From Hordeum vulgare subsp. vulgare (taxonomy: Eukaryota > Streptophyta > Magnoliopsida > Poales > Poaceae), in assembly GCF_904849725.1 (NCBI RefSeq), contig NC_058523.1:343645948-343709947 (forward strand): a stretch of 64,000 bases of DNA, in the 5' to 3' direction. The translations under genes were made by a program, and so were the position numbers. The notes beneath the pieces were generated by a model. It did not search any database. It was given only the letters and a program-made list of their open reading frames with translations, and was not told the DNA's origin. Positions 32,977 through 45,184 of this stretch are shown in pieces; the stretch's first letter is position 1, and each line of letters begins with the position of its first letter.

Positions 32977-33755
32977 GGGGGTCTTCTTCTCCAAAAAGAC
33001 CACCTCTTCCCTTCCCAAGCTCCATTGTTGCTTCAAATCTCATTTTCACCCGATCTTTCTCCCTAGCCAATCAAACTTGTTGATTTTCTAGGGATTGGTT
33101 GAGAAGGCTGAGATCTACACTTCCACCAAGAGATATTCGATTCCCCCACTAATCCCTTGCGGATCTTGGTACTCTTGGGTGTTTGAGCACCCTAGACGGT
33201 TGAGGTCACCCCGGAGCCGCATTCCATTGTGGTGAGGCTCCATGGTCTTGTTGGGAGCCTCCAAGCTTTGTGTGGAGATTGCCCCAACCTTGTTTGTAAA
33301 GGTCCGGTCGCTGCCTTCAAGGGCACCGCTAGTGGAATCATGACATCTCGCATTGTGTGAGGGCGTGAGGAGAATACAGTCTCCTTAGTGGCTTCTTGGT
33401 GAGCATTGTGCCTCCACACCGCTCCAACGGAGACGTACTTCCCTTCAAAGGGAAGGAACTTCGGTAACACATCCTCGTCTCCCCCGATTCCACTTGTGGT
33501 TTTCTCTTACCTTTACTTTGTACTTATTATTGTTGTGTTGTATTCCTTGCTTGCACTAGTTGTTGTTGTTGTTAGAATCATATAGGTTGCTCACTTAGTT
33601 GTTCATCTAGAGAACCTTTGTTGCTAACCCTAATTTCTTAAGAAAACTTAAAAAATGGTAGTTGCATATTCACCCCCCTCTAGTCAACCATATTGATCGT
33701 TTCAATTGGTATGACAACCTCGTCTCTTTATTAAGGGTTTCACCACTCGAAGAGT

Positions 33756-34250
33756 ATGGTTGACGATGGTGGTGGTGGGAATGAAGTGTACGAGGCCATG
33801 GGGTTGAGTTTGATCACACGTGACGACTTGAATGAGGCTATGGCCTCAATCAACACGTCCATGATGATCAAAGTCAAGTCCATGCTTAAAGAATTACTTG
33901 AGGGGTTTAAGAATTCTCCCGAACCGTTTCTTGTGGCTAAACCTTTGCCTCGGTTCCACCTCCCACGGTCTATGGAGGACCGGTACCTACCCCGCATATT
34001 AATAACCTTGGTCCTCCTCCTAAACTTGTTAAAGTTGATTTTGCTAATTGGGTTTTTTGCATCAAGTCTCATTTGAATCACAGCTCAACAAATATTTGGA
34101 GAATAATTGAACAAGGCTTCTACCCACATGATCGAAACAACTTCACTCCATGAGAAGAGGCGGACAATAAATACTATAATTCCGTGTTGTTCATCATTCA
34201 ATTCACGGTTCCTCCTGAAGATCCATGTCACTTGTGCCCCTTCACTCGTG
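33756..34250 (+). pseudogene. Copia 4 gag, N-terminal part
   Basis: Begins MVDDGGGGNEVYEAMGLSLI, close to the LTR as expected for gag, and continues as an open frame to a stop after 34073. A frame change near 33990 and a stop near 34151 precede the last recognisable part (IIEQGFYPHDRNNFTP in another frame, about 34102-34150). At 34251 the coding sequence reaches the CAAAG target site and gypsy 3 begins. After gypsy 3 it continues with AKDCWEHIMVLYKG (59033 onwards). Confidence 0.7.
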
Positions 34251-34255
34251 CAAAG

Positions 34256-34820
34256 TGTCGTGGATACAAGACTGACAGTAGATGTGTAGGGTACGAAAGT
34301 AGAGGGTAGAGTCCTAGCTACAACAAGGTTGTATGAGTTCAGGCCCCTCTACGGTTGAGGTAACATCCCTACGTCTCAGTTCTCTAGGAGCTTTAGTGTC
34401 GAGTGGAATATGAATGTTATCGAATGCGAACCCTTGTGCCAGAGGGGAGGGGTGGCTTATATAGAGTGCGCTGCCCCTCATAAGTGTCCAGGCTTCAAGG
34501 GTGCAATAAGTCAGATTGAATGCATACATTACAGGTAACATATGCCATAAATAACATTAACTACAATAGTCTAACGTCTGACCATTAGCCTCGCTGGAGT
34601 GGCTTCTGGTCTTCTATGTCGACGGCTTCTAGTCTTTACCGAGTGGAATCCAGTCGTCGAGCATTAGGTAATCTTCCAAGTGGTTATTTACCGAGTGGAT
34701 CAGAGGTTGTCTTAATCCAGTCGGTAAGTATCTTGTGATCCTTAAGCTAATAATGAGGTTCCCTTGGGTAGGACTTATAGGTCAGGCCTATGAACCTACC
34801 CTAGGGCTATAACCCCGTCA
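34256..34820 (-). repeat. 3' LTR of gypsy 3 (565 bp)
   Basis: Plus-strand ends TGTCGTGG and CCCCGTCA, i.e. TGACGGGG...CCACGACA in element orientation. It aligns along its whole length with 58467-59032. Confidence 0.93.
34457..34464 (-). promoter_or_regulatory. TATA box in gypsy 3 3' LTR
   Basis: CTATATAA on the minus strand, conserved at 58675-58668 in the 5' LTR. From the 3' LTR it would direct transcription leftwards into copia 4. Confidence 0.6.
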
Positions 34821-35352
34821 TTAGCCCCTGAATGGATCGAGGTTCGAGTGGTGAAGGTGTAATTGTAAATCCTCATATGACAGACTGAATTTGAAGCTCT
34901 TCGAAGTTTTTTCGAACTGAATGTCGATTGGAATCTTCGTTAGTCGCCTTGATCAATTCTGCTTGGCATAAAATATATGGGTGGATTCGAAGATCCGAGT
35001 GAGCAGACGAAACGACGTGTTTGACATGATCTTTTGATGTGACCAATCGCCCTGTCAGTTCTGGATTTTCTGGGATTTGAAAATTTCGGTTGCCGCGCTT
35101 TACGCGGTGGAGACGTCATCTCCATCAAGTGGATCCCATCGCCTCCATTCTTGCGCATCAATCTCCGCCACGTATCTTGCGGTGGCTCGCGAAGAGATAA
35201 ACCAAGGGTCCACTTGCCAAAGACTCAGTCGGCTGGTTATAATGGCCTTCAGTGCTAGGGTTTGGTACGGCATCGTCTTCTTCCTCTCTTCTGTTCTTTC
35301 TCCTCCTTAACCACCAGCGCACACCGAAGCGACCAATCTCGCCGCTGCCATT
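34821..35352 (+). other. Leader region before the gypsy 3 antisense ORF
   Basis: 532 bases between the 3' LTR and the first Met codon of the antisense ORF, without a supported frame. On the minus strand the first bases (CCATTCAGGGGCTAA next to the LTR) supply the likely polypurine tract. For the plus-strand ORF it would hold the promoter or leader: a TTATAAT occurs at about 35237-35243, some 110 bases before the start codon, but this is a weak match. Confidence 0.45.
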
Positions 35353-38300
35353 ATGACGAAAGGGAAGACCGGTAAGCTGGAGAAGGCGAAGAAGAAGGGC
35401 GTTGCCAAGTCGAAGAAGCAAGCTCTACCGTCGGGCTGGATCCACGGGGATTTCCTGCCCTCCACTGTGCGGAAGGAAGATCTCCTCGACCTCGTCGAGC
35501 ACGGAATGCTGGCGGACAAATCTTGGTGCCTTCCTGGAGACGAGGCTGAGCCTGAGCCGCAGGAGGTAGAGTGGGTCCTCCTCCTGCCCATCTAGAAAGA
35601 GGTTTCTCTCTGCCACCCCATCCTTTCATTCGGGGGTTTCTGAACTTCTTCGAGGCACAGTTGCATCACTTTCCGCCGAATGTTATTGCCCACCTTTCTT
35701 GTTTTATCACCTTGTGTGAATGTTTCTTGGGGTGTCCTCCTCACTGGGGACTCTTCAAATCCATCTTCACCGTGCGATCTCAGTCGGTGAACAAAGCTAA
35801 TCCGACTGATGACAAGACTAATGTCATCCAGTTGTGTGGGGGTTTAGGGCTTCAGAAGAGAGCCAAAAGTAGCTATCCTGCCATGACCTTTCCCGAGTCG
35901 GTTCGCACTTGGCAATCTACTTGGTTCTACTATAATGATGTAGCTTGCCCGAACATGTCGAGTGGACTCCCTTCCTTTACTCTAGAGCGACCGAGTGCCC
36001 CGAGGACGTTAACACTGATGAAGGAGGAGAAAACTCTGGTTGATCCCTTGGTCAAAGCACTGATTGGGCTGGTCCGCAACGGAGTGATAGGAATGGATCT
36101 ATTAGAGACCTTCTTGGGTAGATGCATCCAACCTCTCTAGGCTCGGGACCACACCATGTGGCATTACACTGGTCCTGAAGACTCCACTCGGTCTCATCCC
36201 GAGGAAGTGAGTGAAGACATCATAGCAAATTAGATCCGCGGAATAGCTGGTCCTTGCGATAATCCAATGGGGGCAAAAAGGGTCCTGCCCTTCTCAGCTG
36301 ACAATCCGCCGACCAACAAGGTTAGCTCTGCTCTGTTAAACATTGTTGCGTTCGAAAAGAGTGCTTGTGATTTCCTTGTCGAATGAGTTTTTGGATTGTA
36401 TCTTACAGGAATGGACGAACCTACATTCTCCGATACCGAAGGGTAACTCACTTGACCTTGACGAGGGGAGCATGGAGGAGAGTGTGAAGAGTGAGGACTA
36501 CGTCGACGACAGCGAAGAGTCGGAGGAGGAGGAGGAGGAGAGTGAGGAGGAAGATTCATCTCCTCTTCACCCTGAGCCTCGGACCAGGGAGCGTCATGAC
36601 CCTGCAGGCACTCCAAGTAAGCCTTTGGTGCCGAGTGGCAGGATTGCCACGCGCATCAGGGGATTATCTGGAGAACCAGTGGAACAGCCCGCGAAGGTGT
36701 CCAAGCCCACCGGGTCCAAGCCTCGGAAGGCCCTGCCTAGGATAAGGATTACCGTTCCAGTCGCATCCGCGTAAGTGCTTGATCTTATGCTCTTATGCGA
36801 GTGAACGTTTTGGTTGCTGACGACTGACTGAAATTGTCTTGACAGAGCCGCCACTTCTGTCACGTCGCCGCTGCGAGAAGAGGAAGATCTCATGGAAGTT
36901 GACACCGCGAAGACATCCACCTCACAACTAGGTATGAAGTTGATTTCTCATTCCGTGTCACTCTTTCGCATGTACGTTTTCCTGACTGTAACTTCTGATG
37001 TATCTGTCCGCCAGCCGTGCCTGTTGCGAGAGAAGTCATCCAGCTGGACGATGACGATCAAAGGCAACCAGCTGTGGCGGTGGAACCCATTGTGTTCGAG
37101 TTGCGTGTGGCGAAAATTGTTGTTGTGAGTGCTCCACCTGTTAGTTCAGTCATTGTCACCACGACTCCGAGTGGATTGCACTCGAATGCTCCGGTTGTTT
37201 CTGCTGTGGCTTCAAGATTGATGTCCCCCGCGACTGTGTACGCCACGCGTCGTGTCCCTGAAGATCAGACCAGTGCTGCCAAGGAACCTATGATCCAGGC
37301 AGGACTGATGACGCAACAAGCAAGAGGAGCTTATGACGCCATCGTCTCTGTGTACAACAACAACGTGGTGCTGCAAGAAAACGTCCGAGTAAGTTCGACC
37401 GTAAGTTTGAATTCTGACCCACACCCACTGGGGGTTGCGTTTTTTTATAGAATTGTCTTTGTTTCATTTGCATTCCAGTGGGGTCACTCCGAGTGAACCC
37501 ACTAGGTGTAGTCCCCGAGACCACTGTCGAGTGCTTGCACTAGCAATGGTCTTAATCAGTAGAGACTTTTTTGCCATTCAAAATAAACCAGAGCTGATCT
37601 AGTTGAGTTCTAGATCCAGTGGGGGCACGCTAAGTGCACCCAGTAGGAGTAGTCCCCGAGACTATTATTAGCCGGGAGTGAGTGATAATAGTCTAAAGTA
37701 CTTGAGTGTATAGTGTATTTGACTCGGCAGGGCAGACCTTGTCGAGTGTTAAACGAGCGGGGTCACGCCGAGTGAACCCACTTGGTGTTGTCCCCGAGAC
37801 TACTATTGAATTCTTGCATCATCAGGAGTCTGGATTTGAATGCTTGCATTATTTGTCGAATGAATTGTATTTCTCCACTCGGAAGTAGAAGAATACGCGT
37901 GTCGAGTGAAAGTGATTTTTCACTCGTATGTTTTTGTAGAAAGCTTGCGAGATTGGGTCGCAATATGCCTAGGTGGAATCTGAGAGGAACAAGCTGAAGC
38001 TGGAGTGTGATGGCATGAAAAAGTTGCTGGAAGACAAGGATGTGGTCCTTGCCGATCTGAAGAAGAAATCCAAAGCTGATGCATTGAAGCTTGCGGACGT
38101 TGAGAAGTTGAAGGCAGAAAATGAACAGATGAAGACCCAAAGAGACGAATGGGCGAAGAAACTCCACTCCATTTCGAGAAGAGGAAATGCCTTAGAAAGT
38201 TTTGTAAGAGACTTCCTAGCAAAGATTCTTGAGTCTCTCATTGGTATGTTTCCTTTACCGAGTGTGTCTTTGCATTTTTTGTCGACTGACACGCAACTGA

Positions 38301-38808
38301 TATTTTGCTGGTCTTCTGCTGTAGAATTTTGTCCTGATTTCGAGAAAGAGACGTTCGAGGTGGATCCATACTTGGATCCTATCAAGTTCCCGATGATCTG
38401 GTGGTGGATATGTATCGCCTCAACTGCCGCCTCGTTAAAGTCCAAGGTACCTTCACTCGTCTACGAGCTGCTGTGGGAAGAATCGACAAAGAACTATGGC
38501 CTGAAGACACGTTTCTCATCGGTCTGGATACTATGATGGAGCACCTGGGTCGTATCCCTGAGAGAGTCCAAGCTTGGAAGAAATCAGCTGCTCGGTGTGG
38601 GGCTGATGTGGCTCTGTCTCTCGTCAGGGTCCACTTCAAGGAGACTCGAGAGGAGAAGCTGAAGGCGTTGTAGGTTGCGAACACGAAGAAGCTTCGTTTT
38701 GAAGGTTTCATGGAGACCTTCATTGATGCCGCAACTCGCATCGCCGACGTCATCGACCTCGATACCTTTGTGGAGCCAACCAGTCGAGGTGAGCCGCAAG
38801 GGAGTTGA
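35353..38808 (+). pseudogene. Multi-exon antisense ORF of gypsy 3 (Transposase_28-like domain plus coiled coil)
   Basis: A protein encoded opposite to gag-pol. It starts with a Lys-rich MTKGKTGKLEKAKKKG at 35353. The conserved domain is at 35590-36130 (GFSLPPHPFIRGFLNFFEAQ, then HFPPNVIAHLSCFI and FLGCPPHWGLFKSIF). Plausible introns with GT/AG ends are 36321-36418, 36771-36845, 36932-37014, 37389-37939 and 38244-38324; removal joins an acidic Glu/Ser segment, a linker, a coiled coil (ESERNKLKLECDGMKKLLED at 37976-38035, continuing to about 38170) and a C-terminal domain ending at 38808. A one-base shift near 35590 and stops near 36138, 36231, 37970 and 38671 disable it. The domain resembles the 'putative gypsy type transposon' family; its job is unknown. 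Confidence 0.7.
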
Positions 38809-39083
38809 TCAGTCGTGAGAAAAACAGTTATTTGCCTCGGTATGCCGAGTGCTTCTTGTAAACGCTTAAAACTTCATTCGGGTAATAACCCTAGTACTTT
38901 TGTCCTGCGTGGATAACCTTGATCTGTGCCGGGTATCATTAATTTGCTTGCTTCGACTAAATTTGAGTTTATCTTTATCGAATGAATTTTTTATTTTTGG
39001 GGGATGCTCTGGGCATACACAAAGTCTTCTCACGCAAGCGAAGCTTGATTCCTAGTTGGGCAGGGATTTGGGAGGGATTTTGT
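38809..39083 (+). other. Spacer between antisense ORF and tandem repeats
   Basis: 275 bases with no frame. It would be the 3' untranslated end of the antisense transcript. No repeat or clear polyadenylation signal stands out. Confidence 0.4.
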
Positions 39084-41211
39084 CGCTTAGGCGAACCTGG
39101 TTCGCGGCTAAGCCCCCGAGTGAGAGGGTAGCTCTTCACTTGGAGAAGTTTTTAAACTTAGCCGAATATGGTTCGCGGCTAAGTCCCCGAGTGAGAGGGT
39201 AGCTCTTCACTCGGAGAAGTTTTTTAACTTATGCGAATCTCGTTCGTGACTAAGCCCCCGAGTGAGAGGGTAGCTCTTCACTCGGAGAAGTTTTATAACT
39301 AAGGTGAATCCGGTTCGCGGCTTAGCCCCAGTGGGAGGGTATCTCTTCACTCGGAGAAGTTTATAAACTTAGGAGAATCTGGTTCGCGGCTAAGTCCCCG
39401 AGTGAGAGGGTAGCTCTTCACTCGGAGAAGTTTTTTAACTTAGGCAAATCTGGTTCGCGACTAAGCCCCCGAGTGAGAGGGTAGCTCTTCACTCGGAGAA
39501 TTTTTTTAACTTAGGCGAATCTCGTTCGTGGCTAAGCCCCCGAGTGAGAGGGTAGCTCTTCACTTAGAGAAGTTTTTTAACTTAGGCAAACCTGGTTCAC
39601 GGCTAAGCCCCCGAGTGAGAGGGTAGCTCTTCACTCGGAGAAGTTTTTTAACTTAGGCGAATCTGGTTCGCGGCTAAGCCCCCGAGTGAGAGGGTAGCTC
39701 TTCAATCGGAGAAGATTTCTAACTTAGGCGAATCTGGTTCGTGGCTAAGCCCCCGAGTGAGAGGTTAGCTCTTCAATCGGAGAAGTTTATTAACTTAGGC
39801 GAACCTGGTTCGCGGCTAATCCCCTGAGTGAGAGGGTAGCTCTTCACTCGGAGAAGTCTTTTTAACTTAGGTGAATCTGGTTCGCGGCTAATCCCCCGAG
39901 TGAGAGGTTAACTCTTCACTCGGAGAAGTTTTTTAACTTAGGCGAATCTGGTTCGCGTCTAAGCCCCCGAGTGAGAGGGTAGCTCTTCACTCGGAGAAGT
40001 TTTTTAACTTAGGCGAATCTGGTTCACAGCTAAGCCCCCGAGTGAGAGGGTTGCCCTTCACTCGGATAAGTTTTTTAACTTAGGCGAATCTAGTTCGTGG
40101 CTAAGCCCCCGAGTGAGAGGGTAGCTATTCACTCGGAGTAGTTTTTTTAACTTAGGAGAATTTGGTTTGCGGCTAAGCCCCCGAGTGAGAGGGTAGCTCT
40201 TCACTCGGAGAAGTTTTTTAACTTAGACGAATCTGGTTCGCGGCTAAGCCCCCGAGTGTGAGGGTAGCTCTTCACTGGGAGAAGTTTTTTTAACTTAGGA
40301 GAATCTGATTCGCGGCTAAGCCCTCGAGTGAGAGGGTAGCTCTTCACTGGGAGAAGTTTTTTAACTTAGGCGAATCTGGTTCGCAGCTAAACCCCCGAGT
40401 GAGAGGGTAGCTCTTCACTCGGAGAAGTTTTTTTAACGTAGGCGAATCTGGTTCGTAGGTAAGCCCCCGAGTGAGAGGTTAAGTCTTCACTCGGAGAAGT
40501 TTTTTAACTTAGGCGAATCTGGTTCGTGGCTAAGCCCCCGAGTGAAAGGGTAGCTCTTCACTCGGAGAAGTTTTTAAACTTAGGCGAATCTGGTTCGCAG
40601 CTAAGCCCCCGAGTGAGAGGTTAACTCTTCACTCGGAGAAGTTTTTTAACTTAGGCGAATCTGGTTTGCGACTGAGCCCCAGAGTGAGAGGGTAGTTCTT
40701 CAGTCAGAGAAGTTTATTAACTTAGGTGAATCTGGTTCGCGGCTAAGCCCCCGAGTGAAAGGTTAACTCTTCACTCGGAGATGTTTTTTAACTTAGGTGA
40801 ACCTGGTTCGCGGCTAAGCCCCCGAGTAAGAGGGTAGGTCTTCACTCGGAGAAGTTTTTTAACTTAGGCGAATCTGGTTCGCAGCTAAGACCCCGCGTGA
40901 GAGGTTAACTCTTCACTCGGTGAAGTTTTTGAACTTAGGCGAATCTGGTTCGCGGCTAAGCCCCCGAGTGAGAGGGTAGCTCTTCACTCGGAGAAGTTTA
41001 TTAACTTAGGCGAATATGGTTCGCTACTAATACCGTGAGTGAGAGGGTAGCTCTTCACTCGGAGAAGTTTTTTAACTTAGGCGAATCTGGGTCGTAGGTA
41101 AGCCCCCGAGTGAGAGGCTAGCTCTTCACTCGGAGAAGTTTTTTAACTTAGGCGAATATGGTTCGCAGTTAAGCCTCCGAGTGAGAGGGTAGCTCATCAC
41201 TCGGAGAAGTT
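39084..41211 (+). repeat. 71-bp tandem repeat block of gypsy 3, about 30 units
   Basis: Head-to-tail units of about 71 bp, roughly 85-95% alike by eye. Each holds two inverted repeats: GCGAA-TCTGG-TTCGC, and CGAGTGAGAG-GGTAG-CTCTTCACTCG, whose arms pair with one bulged base. Unit length varies by one or two bases in the T tract. The block separates the convergent ends of the pol gene (minus) and the antisense ORF (plus). Tandem arrays between pol and the 3' LTR are known in Tat and Ogre elements and can seed satellites. Confidence 0.92.
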
Positions 41212-41271
41212 CGCTAGACCGGAGTCGACAAATATACTATGGTAATCAATACTTTTGGCAAGTAAATTGCT

Positions 41272-41879
41272 TTAGGGAATCTTGTTCGTTACACCAAAAC
41301 AGTCGTAAATCAGGCATAAAAACTCTTGAGTAAGTCTTCGTTCCATGCTCACGTCTTGTCGAGTCTCTTCTCCAAATTGAAGAGTCTGTATGCTCCATTG
41401 TTCAGCACCTTGGAGATGATGAAGGGTCCTTCCCAGGCGGGGGCCAGCTTGTGTGGTCTCTGCTAATGCGCTCGGAGCACGAAATCGCCTGCTTGAAACA
41501 TCCGACTCGTGACGTGCCTGGAATGGAAACGTCACAAGTCTTGCTGGTAGATCATTGACCGAATCAAAGCCATTTCGCGTTCCTCCTCCAAGAGATCAAC
41601 TCCTTCCTGTCGGTCTTGTTCAGCTTCGGCTTCTGAGAAGAGCTTAACTCTGCGGGAATTGTGAAGCAAATCACTCGGAAGGACAGGTTCTGCACCGTAC
41701 AGAAGAAAGAATGGAGACCGCCCAGTTGACCTGTTCGGGGTCGTTCTGAGACGCCATAGCACATAAGGCAACTCGGTGACCCAAGCACCTGCAGCATGTC
41801 CAATCTCCCTCATGAGATGAGATTTTTAACCCTGAAGTATGAGTCAATTCGCTCGTTCAGCCTGACCATTTGTTTGAGG
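41272..41879 (-). pseudogene. Gypsy 3 integrase, C-terminal part
   Basis: The end of the integrase core and the C-terminal domain. The segment at 41813-41532 contains AWVTELPYVLWRLRTTPNRS and PFFLLYGAEPVLPSDL, typical of Gypsy integrase after the catalytic Glu. A frame change near 41535 leads to a degraded tail to about 41272, where the coding part ends ahead of the tandem repeats. The N-terminal and central parts are at 43382-43740, displaced by the solo Sabrina-like LTR. Confidence 0.8.
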
Positions 41880-41884
41880 ATGAG

Positions 41885-43376
41885 TGATGACCCACAAGTA
41901 TAGGGGATCTATCATTGTCCTTTCGATAATTAAGGGTGTCGAACCCAACGAGGAACAGAAGGATCTGGCAAGTGGTTTTCAGCAAGGTATTCTCTGCAAG
42001 CACTAAAATTATCGGTAACAGATAGTTGTGTGATAAAGTGATTCGTAGCAAGTAGCAAGTAACAATAGTAACAACGGTGCACCAAAGTGGCCCAATCCAT
42101 TTTGTAGCAAGGGACAAGCCTGGACAAACTCTTATAGGAGGTAAAGCGCTCCCGAGGACACATCGGAATTTCTGTCAAGCTAGTTTTCATCATGTTCATA
42201 TGATTCGCGTTCGCTACTTTGATAGTTTGATATGCGGGTGGACCGGTGCTTGGGTGCTGCCCTTACTTGGACAAACCTACCACTTATGATTAACCCCTCT
42301 CGCAAGCATCCGCAACTACAAAATAAGAATTAAGACAAAGTCTAACCATAGCGTTCAACTAGTGGATCCAAATCAGCCCCTTACGAAGCAACGCATAAAC
42401 TGGGGTTTAAGCTTCTGTCACTCTAGCAACCCATAATCTACTTACTACTTCCCAATGCCATCCTCTAGGCTCAAATAATGGTGAAGTGTTATGTAGTCGA
42501 CATTCACATAACACCACTAGAGGAAAAACAACATACAACGCATCAAAATATCAAACGAATACCAAGTTCACATGACTACTTATAGCATGACTTATCCCAT
42601 GTCCTCAGGAACAAAAGTAACTACTCAAAAAGCATAATTATGTTCATGACCAGAGAGGTATTGAATAGCATCAAGGATATGAACATATAATCTTCCACCG
42701 AGTAATCCAACTAGCATCAACTACAAAGAGTAATTAACACTACTAGCAACCTTACAAGTACCAATCGGAGTCGCGAGACAGAGATTGGTTACAAGAGATG
42801 AACTAGGGTTTGGAGATGAGATGGTGCTTATGAAGATGTTGATGGTGATGAGTCCCCTCCGATGAGAGGAGTGTTGGTGATGACGATGGCGATGATTCCC
42901 CCCTCGGGGAGGGAAGTTTCCCCGACAGGATGACCGTGCCGGAGCTCTAGATTTGTTCTTCTCAAATTCCGCCTCGTGGCGGCGACGATTCCTCCCGAAA
43001 GCCTCCTCTTCATTTTTTTGGAACGAGACCCTCCTTATAGAAACAGAGGGGGGCCAGAGGGCTAACTGGGAGCCCACAAGCCCCCTAGGCGCGGCCAGGG
43101 GGGTAGGCCGTGCCTAGCAGGCTTGTGGCCTCCTAGTGGCTCCCCTCTGGTACTTCTTCGACCCAGTATTTTTTTATAAATTCCAAAATAAATCCTCGTT
43201 GATTTTCAAACTTGCTCCTTTTTCAGGCCAGAATTCCAGCTGCCGGCATTCTCCCTCTTCATGTAAACCTTGCAAAATAAGAGAGAAAAGGCATAAGTAT
43301 TGTACCGTGAAGTGTAATAACAACCCATATAGCGATAAATATCAACATAAAAGCATGATGCAAAATGGACGTATCA
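41885..43376 (-). mobile_element. Solo Sabrina-like LTR (1492 bp) in gypsy 3 integrase
   Basis: In element orientation it starts TGATACGTCCATTTTGCATC and ends GTGGGTCATCA. The duplication ATGAG is perfect (41880-41884 and 43377-43381). It has no internal region, so it arose by LTR-LTR recombination. The same LTR family is at 4996-6337 in the other orientation. Confidence 0.93.
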
Positions 43377-43381
43377 ATGAG

Positions 43382-44630
43382 CAACGGATGTGTAATCCAC
43401 TCGGGTTCCTTGGTTGGAGCAAAAACTCTTGAATTCGTCCGAGTCAAAGTTTGATCCATTGTTAGTGATGATGTTGTGTGGGACTCCAAATCTGACAGTG
43501 ATTTCTCTCATGAATTTGATTGCAGTGCGATCATCTAGCTTTTTGATTGGCTTGGCTTCTATCCACTAAGTGAATTTGTCGACTGCAACTAGCAGATGAG
43601 TAAATCCGCCTTCCCCTATACGAAAGGGTCCAACCATGTCCAAGCCCCACACGGCAAAAGGCCATATGAGGGGGATTGTCTTCAGAGCAGATGACGGCTT
43701 ATGCGATTTGTTGGAGTATAATTGACATCATTCACAGCGGTCCACAAGCTCTTTGGCCATTTCACCTGCACGTGGATAGAAGAATCCATCTCGGAATGCT
43801 TTAGAAACGATGGCTTTGGAGGATGCATGATGACCACAGATTCCCAAATGAATTTCTTTGAAAATCAGCCAGCCTTCCTTAGGGGAGATGCACCGTTGAG
43901 CTATGCCAGACACACTTTCCTTATATAGCTAATCTCCCATGACTGTGAACTCTTTTGATCTGCGAACAAACTGTCTAGATTCATCTTCGTCTTCGGTTAG
44001 TTCTTGCCTTAGGATATATGCAATATATGACACTGTCCAATCGGGCGTGACTACTCGAATCTCCATGATTAGGTCGACAACTGTCGGGATTTCAACTTCA
44101 GTCGGATCAACTGCACTTGTAGGTTGAGGAGGTTCTTCAATGAATGGATCTTCTTGGCCTGAAGGGGTATGTATGTGCTCTAGACAAATATCACTAGGCA
44201 CAATTTTCCAAGTGGATCCGATTTTTGCCAACTCATCAGCAGCTTGATTCTTCTATCGAGGAACGTGATGAGGTTCCAAACCTTCAAACCTTTTCTCAAG
44301 TTTTCTTACTGCGTTGCAGTATCCAATCATGGCAGGGTTTTTCAGATCCCACTCTTTCATTACTTGATTAACCACTAGATCCGAGTCGCTGTATACCATC
44401 AAGCGACAGATGCTGAGTGAAATGGCCATACACAACCCATAAAGGAGAGCTTCATACCCCGCTTCATTGTTAGAGGAATCAAAGTGAATATGCAATACAT
44501 AACTGAGCATGTCACCGTTCGGGGATATAAGAACTACGACCGCACCAGAACCACTCAGCATCTTAGAGCCGTCAAAGAACATAGTCAATGTGCCGAGTGA
44601 GTAGGAGTTGGTTGCTGTTGTTCCACCCAT
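43382..44630 (-). pseudogene. Gypsy 3 second RNase H and integrase N-terminal part
   Basis: From 44630 leftward: an archaeal-type RNase H (44630-44253) with its acidic residues visible in FFDGSK, NNEAGYEALLYG and VYSDSDLVV, which looks catalytically complete. A linker follows, then the integrase zinc region (RAGEMAKELVDRCE near 43740) and core. The second catalytic Asp has become Asn: the box reads ITNNGSNF (about 43468-43445) where relatives have TDNG. The changed plus-strand base lies in a CAG context, fitting deamination of a methylated cytosine. Stops and frame changes occur near 44250, 43930 and 43720. Confidence 0.8.
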
Positions 44631-45179
44631 TCGGCCATGAAATCTGCGAGAGCTTGAGATTTGATGGCTTTCTTGGCTTCGAACTTTATGTCACAATATA
44701 ATAGATCCATTGCCCATTTCGCCACTCGGCCCGATGCATCCCGATTGTGAAGGATTTCTGGCAATGGGGCATCACTGACCACAGACACCGAGCGATCTTG
44801 AAAATAATGAGCTACCTTCTTCCCAGTCATATAAATCCTATAAATGAGCTCGTCATAGTGGGGATATCTCTGCTTGGAAGGAGTCAATACCTCAGAAACA
44901 TAATATACTGGGCGCTGAATCTTGTAACCTTGCCTTCCTCCTCCCGCTCGACTGTTAGGACTGTGCTGAAAATTTCATTTGTAGCCCCTATGTATAAGAG
45001 GAGTGGATCTTTGCTATACGGAGCAACAAGAACCGGCTGGGTGTATAGCACAGTCTTTAACTCGACAAATGCAGCTTCTTCTTTGGGAGTCCACTCGAAG
45101 GTATCTGACTTCTTCATGAGTCGGTACAATGGTAAGGCTATCTCTCCGAGTCGAGATATAAATCTGCTTAATGCTGCCA
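44585..45179 (-). pseudogene. Gypsy 3 reverse transcriptase end and first RNase H
   Basis: The C-terminal thumb of reverse transcriptase (LSRFISRLGEIALPLYRLMKK at 45168-45110) and the Gypsy RNase H (FEWTPKEEAAFVELK, YIGATNEIFSTVL, then ALADFMAEWVEQQQ near 44650). A stop near 44885 divides two open stretches. It continues directly from the segment at 53132 when gypsy 4 and one AACAT copy are removed: the codons for KLTGCLAALSR span the join. Confidence 0.85.
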
Positions 45180-45184
45180 AACAT

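Larger units (their letters stand above)
32201..33704 (+). repeat. 5' LTR of copia 4 (1504 bp)
   Basis: Starts TGTTAGGGCATTTTTTCCCT and ends GATCGTTTCA, followed by ATTGGTATGACAACC, a decayed form of the Met-tRNA primer-binding site. The same LTR recurs as a solo copy at 61629-62959. It carries the palindrome cluster (32547-32921) and a TATA box (32969-32976). Confidence 0.88.

Noticed and set aside
39084..41211. Regular repeats with palindromes that might be taken for a CRISPR array
   Set aside because: Units are contiguous without unique spacers, repeat-to-repeat identity covers the whole 71 bp, and the block lies inside a plant Gypsy element.
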